DNA from: JBDKTK01 sp039680225
Lineage (GTDB): Bacteria > Desulfobacterota > Syntrophia > Syntrophales > UBA4778
Assembly: GCA_039680225.1 (NCBI GenBank)
Contig: JBDKTK010000263.1
Location: forward strand, 1 to 11,790
DNA: 11,790 nucleotides
Reading direction: 5' to 3'
Below the pieces are notes generated by a model. That model searched no databases. It was not told the origin of the DNA and was given only the letters and a program-made list of their open reading frames with translations. Shown one piece after another: positions 5,955 through 11,790 of the stretch. The position numbers and the translations under genes are program-made. How positions within the stretch are numbered: the stretch's first letter is position 1; every line of letters starts with the position of its first letter.

Positions 5955-6536
5955 ATGGGAAGAAAACCTTATTTCGGGAGGGAGGATTTCCTTAACGCCG
6001 CCCTGGACATAGTTTCCGAGACGGGCCCGGGCTCTTTGACGGTCGCCGCGCTGGCCGCGCGGATCAAGGCGCCCGTCGGTTCGGTGTACCACCGGTTCAT
6101 GTCGCGCGAAGTGCTCCTGGCCGAGCTGTGGATAAGGATTGCCTCTTCGTTTCAGCAGGGCTTCCTGGAGGCCCTGGAGCGGGACGGGATCGATGCGGCC
6201 CTGTACACGGCAAGATGGGCCCGCGCCCATCTCAATGAGGGCCGCGTGCTGCTCCTGTACAGGCGGGAAGAACTGGTTTCGGGCAGTTGGCCGGAAGATG
6301 TGAAAGAGCACGCGGCAAAGCTCTCCGGCGACCTTAATAAAGGGCTGCTTTCGTTCGCCAGAAAAAACTTCGGCAGCGCCAGCAAAGAGAACGTGAGGCG
6401 CGCCGTTTTCGCCCTTATCGACGTGCCGCTTGCGGCTGTCAAAATGCACCTGCAAAAAGGCGAGCCTCCGCCGGAATTTCTGGATGATCTCATCGGCAAG
6501 AACTACGCCGCAGTTACGAAAGGAGACCGGAAATGA
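5955..6536 (+). CDS. TetR-family transcriptional regulator
   Basis: The protein has 193 residues. The N-terminal DNA-binding domain is typical: FLNAALDIVSETGPGSLTVA (12-31), then the helix-turn-helix ALAARIKAPVGSVYHRF (32-48), with the recognition helix ending in VYHRF. The remaining ~140 residues are the helical ligand and dimer domain, which names no ligand. The gene overlaps the following SRPBCC gene by 4 bp (ATGA), so the two are translationally coupled, and the regulator probably controls its own operon through the palindrome just upstream. There is no Shine-Dalgarno sequence before the ATG, which fits a leaderless message. The family call is secure; the inducer is unknown. Confidence 0.92.
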   Translation: MGRKPYFGREDFLNAALDIVSETGPGSLTVAALAARIKAPVGSVYHRFMSREVLLAELWIRIASSFQQGFLEALERDGIDAALYTARWARAHLNEGRVLLLYRREELVSGSWPEDVKEHAAKLSGDLNKGLLSFARKNFGSASKENVRRAVFALIDVPLAAVKMHLQKGEPPPEFLDDLIGKNYAAVTKGDRK

Positions 6537-7057
6537 AAGTTTACAACCGGCATGACAGAAGGATAAATACGACCGAAACAATAGCCGGTTCCATCCTCAA
6601 CAGCCTTTCGGGGTCCGAAGACAGGTTATGGCCCCATGAGAACTGGCCCCCCATGCAGCTGGACGCACCGCTCGGGGAAGGGGCAAGGGGAGGGCATGGG
6701 CCGGTCAGGTACAGGGTGGAACAATTCATCCCCGGCAGGAAAGCCGTTTTCCGGTTCGAGCCCGAAGGCCTGATTGCAGGTTTTGAGGGGGTGCACTATT
6801 TTGAGGTCAGTCCCGGGAGCGGGTGCGTGGTCATGACCCATGTGATTGATGCGCGCTGCAGCTTTGGCGTGTGGGCCAGGTGGCGCCTTCTCATTGAGCC
6901 GATCCACGACGCCGTCATCGAGGACGCCTTCGACAAGGTGGAGAACGGAATTGCGGGCAGAAAGGAAAAATCTTCCCCGTGGAGCCCGTGGGTGAAAGTC
7001 CTTCGTGAAATGAGGGCCCGCAAACGGCGGAGGGAGGAAAGAAAACGGGGTGTATGA
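6533..7057 (+). CDS. SRPBCC-like (START/polyketide-cyclase fold) protein co-transcribed with TetR
   Basis: The protein has 174 residues with no signal peptide or membrane segment. The pattern of strands suits the SRPBCC lipid- or ligand-binding fold: PVRYRVEQFIPGRKAVFRF (57-75), GFEGVHYFEV (83-92), GCVVMTHVIDARCSF (97-111), followed by a long helix WARWRLLIEPIHDAVIEDAF (114-133) of the type that closes the cavity. The C-terminus is very basic (RARKRRREERKRG, 161-173). No catalytic residues are diagnostic, so it may bind or modify a hydrophobic small molecule. The 4-bp overlap with TetR suggests the regulator senses a related ligand. The fold is inferred by eye and is less certain than the operon link. 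A strong terminator follows. Confidence 0.7.
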   Translation: MKVYNRHDRRINTTETIAGSILNSLSGSEDRLWPHENWPPMQLDAPLGEGARGGHGPVRYRVEQFIPGRKAVFRFEPEGLIAGFEGVHYFEVSPGSGCVVMTHVIDARCSFGVWARWRLLIEPIHDAVIEDAFDKVENGIAGRKEKSSPWSPWVKVLREMRARKRRREERKRGV

Positions 7058-7079
7058 ATGTGCATCTCAATTGAAAAAT

Positions 7080-7108
7080 AAGGATGGCTTTTGCCGTCCT
7101 TTTTTTTT
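7080..7108 (+). terminator. Strong intrinsic terminator of the TetR-SRPBCC operon
   Basis: AAGGATGGC (7080-7088), loop TTTT, GCCGTCCTT (7093-7101), then an uninterrupted T-run to 7108. The 9-bp stem has one mismatch-type G.T pair. It is a canonical Rho-independent terminator, 22 nt after the SRPBCC stop codon. Confidence 0.92.
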
Positions 7109-7112
7109 ATAA

Positions 7113-7244
7113 AAATTTTACAGTCAGCTCACGGCGCAGTGGCTCGCGTATGTCAAACACCTGCGGAAGGAATACCCGTACATGTTCTCGCTTGTCATAA
7201 GGATCAACCCGTTCGACCCGCATGCGTCGCCGGAAATAAAATAA
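7113..7244 (+). pseudogene. Remnant: C-terminal 43 codons of an unidentified gene
   Basis: After a TAA at 7110-7112 the frame is open from 7113 to TAA 7242-7244 and reads QLTAQWLAYVKHLRKEYPYM, then FSLVIRINPFDPHASPEIK. The composition (amphipathic helix, aromatic-rich words, GC-biased third positions) looks like true protein, not noise. There is no plausible start codon or ribosome-binding site, so this seems to be the 3' end of a gene whose front was deleted, with the break at the terminator just upstream. I do not recognise the family with confidence. A GC hairpin follows its stop codon, as for several intact genes here, which supports a former real gene end. Confidence 0.45.
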
Positions 7245-7246
7245 TG

Positions 7247-7271
7247 CAGGGGCGGCCGGCGGCCGCCCTTT
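7247..7271. repeat. GC-rich palindrome after the gene remnant
   Basis: CAGGGGCGGCC (7247-7257), loop GGC, GGCCGCCCTT (7261-7270) make a stem of at least 8 perfect pairs. No T-run follows. It directly abuts the ATG of the methyltransferase at 7273, so it may end the old transcript or affect initiation of the next gene. The core matches the palindromes at 1968-1992 and 3685-3707. Confidence 0.6.
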
Positions 7272-7272
7272 G

Positions 7273-7953
7273 ATGGGGAAATTATCTCATTCCAGAAAAG
7301 TTGAACTTCACATGAGCGATGACCTGAACGAGATATACTGGGGCCGCTGTGCGGGCCGGTATGACACAGACACCGATTACGTTGTCGGCAGGGAGCTCAG
7401 GCTGGCGCTAGCGGGAAGGCTGAGTTCCGTCAGGGATGCGGGCAGGGTGATCGAGTGCGGGTGCGGGACCGGTTTCTATACGAAACACATCGCGCCTAAC
7501 TCATCCGCAATACTTGCGGTCGACATCTCCGCGGAGATGCTGGACCAGGCGAAATCCAACCTGAAGATGTTCCCCCACGTTTCGTATCTGAAAGCCGACT
7601 GCAAAAAACTGCCGCTCCCCGACGCGGGCTTTGATACGGCCCTGATGGCCAACGTGCTGCATACGGTCTCAACCCCCGGCATTGTCCTGGATGAAATCTA
7701 CCGGGTTTTGAAAAATGACGGACTGCTCGTGATCATCACTTACTCCGATTATGCCCTGAGCTTTGCGGAAAAGGCCGGGGTCGCGGTGAAGTTCCTTTCC
7801 CGGTTCGGCGTCCCTCCCCCCTACGGCCTGAAAAATTTCACGCCCCGGGAACTGAAGGCATTCATCGGCAATTCAGGTTACCGGGTGGACGAGGCCGAGG
7901 AGTTCGGAGATCATGTGAAAGGGATTTTCCTGACCGCCCGCAAGCTTTCCTGA
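7273..7953 (+). CDS. Class I SAM-dependent methyltransferase
   Basis: The protein has 226 residues from ATG 7273. Motif I, the SAM-binding loop, is RVIECGCGTGFYT (58-70); the acidic end of strand 2 is AVDISAEML (82-90); motif II/post-II is ADCKKLPLPDAGFDTALMANVLHT (first part near 108-121, last part 122-131); and YRVLKNDGLLVIITY (143-157) is motif III. This is a Methyltransf_11-type Rossmann enzyme of the ubiE/smtA kind; the acceptor is not predictable. The start is uncertain: TTG 7270 and ATG 7273 touch the preceding GC palindrome, while ATG 7312 gives a 213-residue protein that still includes the conserved EIYWGRCAGRYD region. None has a good ribosome-binding site. It appears to be monocistronic. 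Confidence 0.88.
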   Translation: MGKLSHSRKVELHMSDDLNEIYWGRCAGRYDTDTDYVVGRELRLALAGRLSSVRDAGRVIECGCGTGFYTKHIAPNSSAILAVDISAEMLDQAKSNLKMFPHVSYLKADCKKLPLPDAGFDTALMANVLHTVSTPGIVLDEIYRVLKNDGLLVIITYSDYALSFAEKAGVAVKFLSRFGVPPPYGLKNFTPRELKAFIGNSGYRVDEAEEFGDHVKGIFLTARKLS

Positions 7954-7973
7954 GGGCGCGTTGCAATGCGCCC
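7954..7973 (+). terminator. GC hairpin directly after the methyltransferase stop codon
   Basis: GGGCGCG-TTGCAA-TGCGCCC is a near-perfect palindrome that begins at the base after the TGA. It lacks a T-run, so it is at best a weak or Rho-assisted terminator, or a 3' end stabiliser. Confidence 0.4.
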
Positions 7974-7999
7974 CGACAGCTCCGGTCCAAGACATTTCG

Positions 8000-8029
8000 T
8001 TTGATTAAAAATCAAAGCTTTGAGAAAAT
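8000..8029 (+). promoter_or_regulatory. Possible promoter with TTTGATT palindrome before the aminotransferase gene
   Basis: TTTGATT-AAA-AATCAAA (8000-8016) is a perfect 7-3-7 inverted repeat. Its left arm contains TTGATT (8001-8006), which with GAAAAT (8024-8029), 17 nt further on, could be a weak promoter. The palindrome could be an operator. Both boxes match consensus at only four of six positions, so this is tentative. Confidence 0.3.
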
Positions 8030-8068
8030 ACCCGGCGTTATGCCATAAAATTCAGGGAGGTAATCCGC

Positions 8069-9175
8069 ATGAACAACCTGTTGACCGGAATCGAAGAAGT
8101 CCTGCTCATGGGGCCGGGCCCTTCCTGTGTGCCGCCCGAAGTTTATAAGGCCCTGGGCCGGCCGACCCTGGGACACCTGGACCCCTATTTCCTGAAAATC
8201 ATGGATGATACCAGGGACATGCTGAGGCAGGTCATAAAAACGCGGAACGTCCTTACCATCCCCATGTCGGGGACAGGCTCGGCGGGCATGGAGGCATGTT
8301 TCGTTAACCTTGTGGAACCCGGGGACAAGGTCCTCGTCCTGATAAACGGGGTCTTCGGAATGAGGATGCAGGACGTGGCGCAGAGGCTGGGCGCCGATGT
8401 GGACGTCCTGGAATTCCCCTGGGGAAAACCGGTCGTCGTGGACGATGTGAAAAAGCAGCTGGGAAAGCAGGCGTATAAAATCGTGGCCGTCGTCCATGCC
8501 GAGACATCCACCGGGGTCGAAAACCCGGTTGCCGCGATCGGCGAACTGCTCAAGGGGGGCAATGCGATATATCTCGTGGACACGGTGACAAGCCTGGGCG
8601 GCATCGACGTCCGGATGGACGACTGGAATATCGACGCCCTTTACAGCGGCACCCAGAAATGCCTGTCGTGCCCGCCGGGCCTGGCGCCCCTGTCCTTTTC
8701 CGAAAAGGCGATGGCGAAGCTCAACGGCAGGAAGGCAAAGGTGCCTAACTGGTACCTTGACCTCTCCCTGATCGCCAAGTACTGGGGCACCGACCGCGTG
8801 TACCATCACACGGCCCCGGTCAACATGATCTACGCGCTTTACGAAGCGCTTTATGTGGTCCTGCAGGAAGGCCTGGAGAATATCTTCAGGAGGCACAAGG
8901 ATGCGCATCTGCAGCTTGTCAGGGGCCTCCGGGAACTGGGGCTCGACATGCTGGTGGAAGAGCGCTATCGCCTGCCCATGCTCAATGCCGTGTGCGTCCC
9001 CGAAGGCGTGGACGAGCTTGCGGTCCGCCGCTGCCTGCGCAGCGATTTCCTGATCGAGATCGGGGCGGGCCTCGGGCCGCTCAAGGGAAAGGTCTGGCGC
9101 GTGGGCCTGATGGGGCACACGGCGAGAAAAGAAAACGTGGAGAGGTTTTTAACGGCTCTGAAGAAAGTGCTCTAA
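8069..9175 (+). CDS. Class V PLP aminotransferase, alanine-glyoxylate / serine-pyruvate type
   Basis: The protein has 368 residues, the usual length of the family. MGPGPSCVPPEV (14-25) is the N-terminal substrate loop, SGTGSAGMEA (67-76) binds the cofactor phosphate, HAETSTG (143-149) stacks on the ring, and LVDTVTSLGG (169-178) supplies the aspartate D171 that pairs with the pyridine nitrogen. SGTQKCLSCPPG (193-204) carries the Schiff-base lysine K197. WRVGLMGH (343-350) includes R344, the substrate carboxylate anchor. Family members transfer amino groups between alanine, serine or aspartate and glyoxylate, pyruvate or other oxo-acids in the cytoplasm; the exact pair cannot be read here. A good ribosome-binding site (GGGAGG, 8055-8060) precedes ATG 8069. 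The hydrolase gene follows after 29 bp, so the two are probably co-transcribed. Confidence 0.92.
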   Translation: MNNLLTGIEEVLLMGPGPSCVPPEVYKALGRPTLGHLDPYFLKIMDDTRDMLRQVIKTRNVLTIPMSGTGSAGMEACFVNLVEPGDKVLVLINGVFGMRMQDVAQRLGADVDVLEFPWGKPVVVDDVKKQLGKQAYKIVAVVHAETSTGVENPVAAIGELLKGGNAIYLVDTVTSLGGIDVRMDDWNIDALYSGTQKCLSCPPGLAPLSFSEKAMAKLNGRKAKVPNWYLDLSLIAKYWGTDRVYHHTAPVNMIYALYEALYVVLQEGLENIFRRHKDAHLQLVRGLRELGLDMLVEERYRLPMLNAVCVPEGVDELAVRRCLRSDFLIEIGAGLGPLKGKVWRVGLMGHTARKENVERFLTALKKVL

Positions 9176-9204
9176 TAAGGAAGGTCAAAAAAAGGAGGGG
9201 AGAT

Positions 9205-9939
9205 ATGGAAAAAGTTTTGGCTCTGGGCGCGGCCCTTGTTTTTCTCATGGCTGCATCGGTGTCGGCAGCGGAATTCCAGTCGGACACCTTCAAGACGTCC
9301 AAGGGAGACCTGGTGATCACTTTCCTCGGCCACGGGACCCTCATGATGACCTTCGGCGGGAAGACGATCCATGTCGACCCGGTCGCGGCGATGGCCGACT
9401 ATTCGAAGCTTCCCAAGGCCGACCTTGTCCTAGTCACCCATGAGCATTCCGACCATCTCGATCTGAAAGCGATCGACAAGATCAAAAAACCGGATACGAA
9501 ATTCGTGGCCACGGAAACGGCCGCCAAACAGCTGAAGGGCGCAACAGTCATGAAAAACGGGGACACCAGGACTGTCCTCAACCTGAAAATAGAAGCGGTC
9601 CCGGCGTACAACCTCGTGCACATGCGCAGCCCCGGCGTGCCTTTCCACCCCAGGGGAGTGGGCAACGGCTATGTCGTGACGTTCGGCGGCAAGCGCGTCT
9701 ATATCGCGGGCGACACCGAGAACACTCAGGAGATGAAGGCGCTCAAGGGGATCGACATAGCGTTCCTGCCCATGAACCTGCCGTACACGATGACCCCGGA
9801 GATGGTCGCGGACGCCGCGAAGGCCTTCCGTCCGAAGGTCCTCTATCCCTATCATTACGGCGATACGGACCCGCAGAAGCTTGTCCAGCTTCTCAAAAAG
9901 GATAAGGGCATTGACGTCCGCATCCGGAATTTGAAGTGA
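9205..9939 (+). CDS. Exported metallo-beta-lactamase-fold hydrolase (UlaG / UPF0173-like)
   Basis: The protein has 244 residues. MEKVLALGAALVFLMAASVS (1-20) followed by AAE is a classic Sec signal peptide, so the enzyme probably acts in the periplasm. The mature domain shows ITFLGHGTLMMTF (38-50), the metal motif THEHSDHLD (78-86; HxHxDH with H79, H81, D83, H84), GKRVYIAGDTE (162-172; D170) and YPYHYGDT (214-221; H217). These are the strands of a metal-dependent hydrolase of the UlaG-like group; the substrate is unknown. The start at ATG 9205 is fixed by AAAGGAGGGG (9191-9200) and by the signal peptide; the frame stays open back to 8992, but that part lies inside the aminotransferase gene. 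Co-transcription with the aminotransferase is likely, although one acts in the cytoplasm and the other outside. Confidence 0.9.
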   Translation: MEKVLALGAALVFLMAASVSAAEFQSDTFKTSKGDLVITFLGHGTLMMTFGGKTIHVDPVAAMADYSKLPKADLVLVTHEHSDHLDLKAIDKIKKPDTKFVATETAAKQLKGATVMKNGDTRTVLNLKIEAVPAYNLVHMRSPGVPFHPRGVGNGYVVTFGGKRVYIAGDTENTQEMKALKGIDIAFLPMNLPYTMTPEMVADAAKAFRPKVLYPYHYGDTDPQKLVQLLKKDKGIDVRIRNLK

Positions 9940-9948
9940 TGTTTTATA

Positions 9949-9976
9949 TCTGAAATCTGAAATTTCAAATTTGAAA
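9949..9976. repeat. Four 7-bp AT-rich repeat units
   Basis: TCTGAAA, TCTGAAA, TTTCAAA and TTTGAAA lie head to tail with a 7-bp period, in the 80-bp gap between the hydrolase and flavodoxin genes. The last units also form an inverted repeat (TTTCAAATTTGAAA). From memory, similar heptamer arrays occur between genes in other bacteria of this type. Its role is unknown; it does not look like a terminator. Confidence 0.6.
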
Positions 9977-10019
9977 TCCTCTCGGGGGGGCGAGGGAGAA
10001 TAATGAAGAGGTTTATTGT

Positions 10020-11417
10020 ATGAAAATCACGGTCCTCAACGGCAGCCCCAAGGGCGACGTAAGCGTCACGCTGCAGTATGTCCATTACCTGGAGAAGAAA
10101 TTCCCGGGCAACGATTTTGTGATTCATAACGCGGCGCAGCGCATCCGCAATCTGGAGAAGAGCGAGAAGGACTTCCGGGAGGTCATGGCGGATGTCGAGT
10201 CGGCCGACCTGGTGCTCTGGGCCTTCCCCCTGTACTACTGCGTGGTCTGTTCGCAGTACAAGCGCTTCATCGAGCTGGTCTTCGAGCGCGGGGCCGGGGA
10301 GTGCTTCAAAAACAAGTATGCCGCGTCCCTTTCCACCTCGGTCCATTTCTTCGACCACACGGCCCACAGCTATGTCCAGGCCATATGCGACGACCTCGAC
10401 ATGAAGTATGCCGGTTTTTACTCTGCGGCGATGTACGACCTGCTCCGGAGAGAGGAGAGGCAGAGGCTGGTCGCGTTCATGGAGAACCTTGAGGGCGTTG
10501 TCCGGCGGCGGGCTCCCACGATGAAATATTATCAGCCCCTTATGCCGAGCGGGTTCCGGTACGCGCCGGGAAGCCCTCCGCAGCCGGGCGGTCTGCTGGA
10601 TTTGGGAAACGCCAAAATTCTGATCGTCACGGACGAGCGGCCTGAGAGGCCTGAGGACGAGAACCTCCGGGCGATGGTCCGGGCGTTCGCGGGCTGCTTC
10701 AGCAGGGGCGTCGAAATCGTCAACCTCAACGAGATCGATATCGGCGGGGGGTGCCTGGGCTGCATCAAGTGCGGCTACGACAACGAATGCTCCTGGCGCG
10801 GGAAGGACGGGTTCCACGATTTCTTCGAGTCCAAGGTGAAGGCGGCCGATGCGCTCATAGTAGCCGGCGTCATCAGGGACAGGTATCTTTCCTCGCGGTG
10901 GAAGATGTTTTTCGACAGGTCTTTCTACAACACCCACAAGCCGGTCTTCCGGGACAGGCAGTTCGGGTACATCATCTCCGGGCCTTACTCCCGGATCCCC
11001 TTTCTCCGGGACATCTTTGCGGCGTCCGCGGAATACACGGACGCGAACATCGCGGGGGTCGTGACGGACGAAGCGGGGGATTCGCAGGCGATCGACGGCC
11101 TCCTGCAGGAACTGGCCCGGCGCGTCTGCGATCTCGCCTCGCAAAAATACATCATGCCGAAGACTTTTCTCGGGGTCGGCTCCCTGAAACTTTTCCGGGA
11201 CGAGATCTGGGGCCCGCTGCGTTTCGCGTTCCGGGCCGACCATATCTACTACAGGCAGCATGGCATGTACGACTTCCCCCAGAAGGATTACAAGGCGAGG
11301 CTGCGCAACGTCCTCATGGGCGCGCTGATGAAAATTCCCCGGATCAGGAAGGATATGCAGAAGCGCTGGACGCAGGAGATGATCAAACCGCTCCAGCACG
11401 TTGTGGAAAATAAATAG
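10020..11417 (+). CDS. Double flavodoxin-like (NADPH-dependent FMN reductase-type) protein with a cysteine cluster
   Basis: The protein has 465 residues and no signal peptide. Domain 1 (about 1-165) has the FMN phosphate loop LNGSPKGDVSVTLQY (6-20) and the strand VLWAFPLYYCVVCSQYKRFI (65-84), the usual FMN reductase pattern. After a proline-rich linker (172-190), domain 2 (about 198-375) begins AKILIVTDERPERPEDENL, where the phosphate loop is replaced by an acidic stretch. It keeps the iron-sulfur-flavoprotein-like GGCLGCIKCGYDNECSW with C245, C248, C251 and C257, then ADALIVAGVIRDRYLSSRWK. The last 90 residues, basic and aromatic, are not recognised. Likely role: cytoplasmic electron transfer or reductase, with FMN in domain 1 and a possible Fe-S cluster or redox cysteines in domain 2. 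GAGG (10008-10011) sits 8 nt before ATG 10020. It may be transcribed with the hydrolase gene. Confidence 0.85.
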   Translation: MKITVLNGSPKGDVSVTLQYVHYLEKKFPGNDFVIHNAAQRIRNLEKSEKDFREVMADVESADLVLWAFPLYYCVVCSQYKRFIELVFERGAGECFKNKYAASLSTSVHFFDHTAHSYVQAICDDLDMKYAGFYSAAMYDLLRREERQRLVAFMENLEGVVRRRAPTMKYYQPLMPSGFRYAPGSPPQPGGLLDLGNAKILIVTDERPERPEDENLRAMVRAFAGCFSRGVEIVNLNEIDIGGGCLGCIKCGYDNECSWRGKDGFHDFFESKVKAADALIVAGVIRDRYLSSRWKMFFDRSFYNTHKPVFRDRQFGYIISGPYSRIPFLRDIFAASAEYTDANIAGVVTDEAGDSQAIDGLLQELARRVCDLASQKYIMPKTFLGVGSLKLFRDEIWGPLRFAFRADHIYYRQHGMYDFPQKDYKARLRNVLMGALMKIPRIRKDMQKRWTQEMIKPLQHVVENK

Positions 11418-11684
11418 CCAAGAGACACAGGATTTATCCTGTATTACCGTTAACCCTGACCGGCAGCGTGATTTTTATTTTCAAATCTATCGCGTAAAAA
11501 TGCGGGATATCAGCCTGATGGTCGTATGGATTGCTTTCTGAAAGCATAAACTGAGATTGAAGGGAAAAACTTGTGTTCCTTGCGGCAATTCTAAACAACC
11601 GTAACCTTTCATTATCATTATAACATCGGATCACTTCACCTTCCTGCAAAATTCCCTTGACACGCAACCCCCGATTCATTATTT
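11418..11684. other. AT-rich gap with no confident gene
   Basis: This stretch is clearly richer in A and T than its neighbours. At its start, ACAGGA-TTTA-TCCTGT (11427-11442) is a small hairpin that might end the flavodoxin transcript, but no T-run follows. A minus-strand frame at 11679-11434 would encode 81 residues (start MNRGLRVKG) but has no ribosome-binding site, no recognisable motif, and begins inside the MerR promoter, so I do not call it a gene. Recently acquired or decayed sequence is possible. Confidence 0.5.
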
Positions 11685-11709
11685 TAGATTAAAGTTTAAC
11701 TTTAATCTA
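11657..11709 (+). promoter_or_regulatory. MerR gene promoter with perfect 11-3-11 inverted repeat
   Basis: TTGACA (11657-11662, perfect -35) and TATTTT (11680-11685, four of six) are 17 nt apart. Overlapping the end of the -10 and the start of the transcript is TAGATTAAAGT-TTA-ACTTTAATCTA (11685-11709), a perfect 25-bp inverted repeat. It is the natural binding site for the dimeric MerR-family regulator encoded 15 nt downstream, and its position suggests autorepression. The ribosome-binding site GGAG (11711-11714) follows immediately. Confidence 0.72.
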
Positions 11710-11723
11710 CGGAGTGCCTGGAT

Positions 11724-11790
11724 ATGGGAACCAAGATTGGAAATATTGCGAAACAGAGCGGCATTCCGGCAACGACCATCCGCTACTATG
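11724..11790 (+). CDS. MerR-family transcriptional regulator, 5' end only
   Basis: The first 22 codons read MGTKIGNIAKQSGIP and then ATTIRYY, with the next codon cut by the window edge. This is the start of a MerR winged helix-turn-helix: IGxIAKxSGxPxxTIRYYE is the family hallmark. GGAG lies 9 nt before the ATG and a strong palindrome lies before that. The effector domain is outside the window, so whether it senses a metal, oxidant or drug cannot be said. Confidence 0.9.
   Translation, partial: MGTKIGNIAKQSGIPATTIRYY

Noticed and set aside
8012..9118. Minus-strand open frame of 368 codons opposite the aminotransferase
   Set aside because: Antisense shadow of a gene with complete PLP-enzyme motifs; composition is low-quality and no ribosome-binding site is seen.
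8992..9204. N-terminal extension of the hydrolase frame into the aminotransferase gene
   Set aside because: ATG 9205 has an excellent ribosome-binding site and begins a clean signal peptide; the upstream part is an out-of-frame reading of the aminotransferase.
9855..11399. Long minus-strand open frame (514 codons) opposite the flavodoxin-like gene
   Set aside because: It mirrors a convincing plus-strand gene, has no recognisable motif and is rich in R, P, D, H and V as expected for antisense of GC-biased codons. Its start region also translates the AT-rich heptamer repeat.
11434..11679. Minus-strand open frame of 81 codons before the MerR gene
   Set aside because: No ribosome-binding site or motif, AT-rich, and it starts within the MerR promoter. 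It could be checked by homology, but is not supported from sequence alone.

Overview
The window reads as chromosomal DNA from a GC-rich, probably anaerobic bacterium. Desulfobacterota (the former Deltaproteobacteria) or a similar lineage such as Nitrospirota fits best. This rests on gene types and repeat style: a Tat-exported flavoprotein of the fumarate reductase fold, a B12-type radical SAM enzyme, flavodoxin-like redox proteins, and short dispersed palindromes between genes. No rRNA, tRNA, CRISPR array, transposase or phage gene was seen.

Layout. At 2-523 is the 3' end of an HD-GYP cyclic-di-GMP phosphodiesterase. Convergent to it, at 580-1254 (minus), is a YgjP-type metallopeptidase-like protein. 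Divergent from that, at 1324-1956, is an oligoribonuclease-like DEDDh exonuclease. A Tat-signal FAD oxidoreductase follows at 2124-3614. It faces a B12-binding radical SAM gene (5025-3742, minus) that is split by an in-frame TAG. Next come a WbuC-type cupin (5250-5729) and a TetR-SRPBCC pair with a 4-bp overlap (5955-7057), which ends at a strong terminator. A small coding remnant (7113-7244) and a SAM methyltransferase (7273-7953) follow. The last block is a same-strand group: a class V aminotransferase (8069-9175), an exported metallo-beta-lactamase-fold hydrolase (9205-9939) and a double flavodoxin-like protein (10020-11417). The window closes with the first codons of a MerR regulator (11724 onward) behind a perfect 25-bp inverted repeat.

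How the genes may work together. The HD-GYP enzyme and the oligoribonuclease-like protein could act in sequence on cyclic-di-GMP and its pGpG product, though they are not one operon. TetR and SRPBCC are almost certainly co-transcribed, and the TetR promoter carries a palindrome suited to autoregulation. The aminotransferase and hydrolase are 29 bp apart and probably co-transcribed; the flavodoxin gene, 80 bp further on, may share the transcript. The other genes look like independent units.

Most notable observations: the single TAG inside an otherwise intact radical SAM frame; the apparent loss of the fumarate-handling residues in the Tat flavoprotein; the operator/promoter architectures in front of TetR (possibly leaderless) and MerR; and several classes of small dispersed repeats, including GC-rich palindromes sharing a G/C core near gene ends. 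No clearly new multi-gene system could be demonstrated from the sequence alone.
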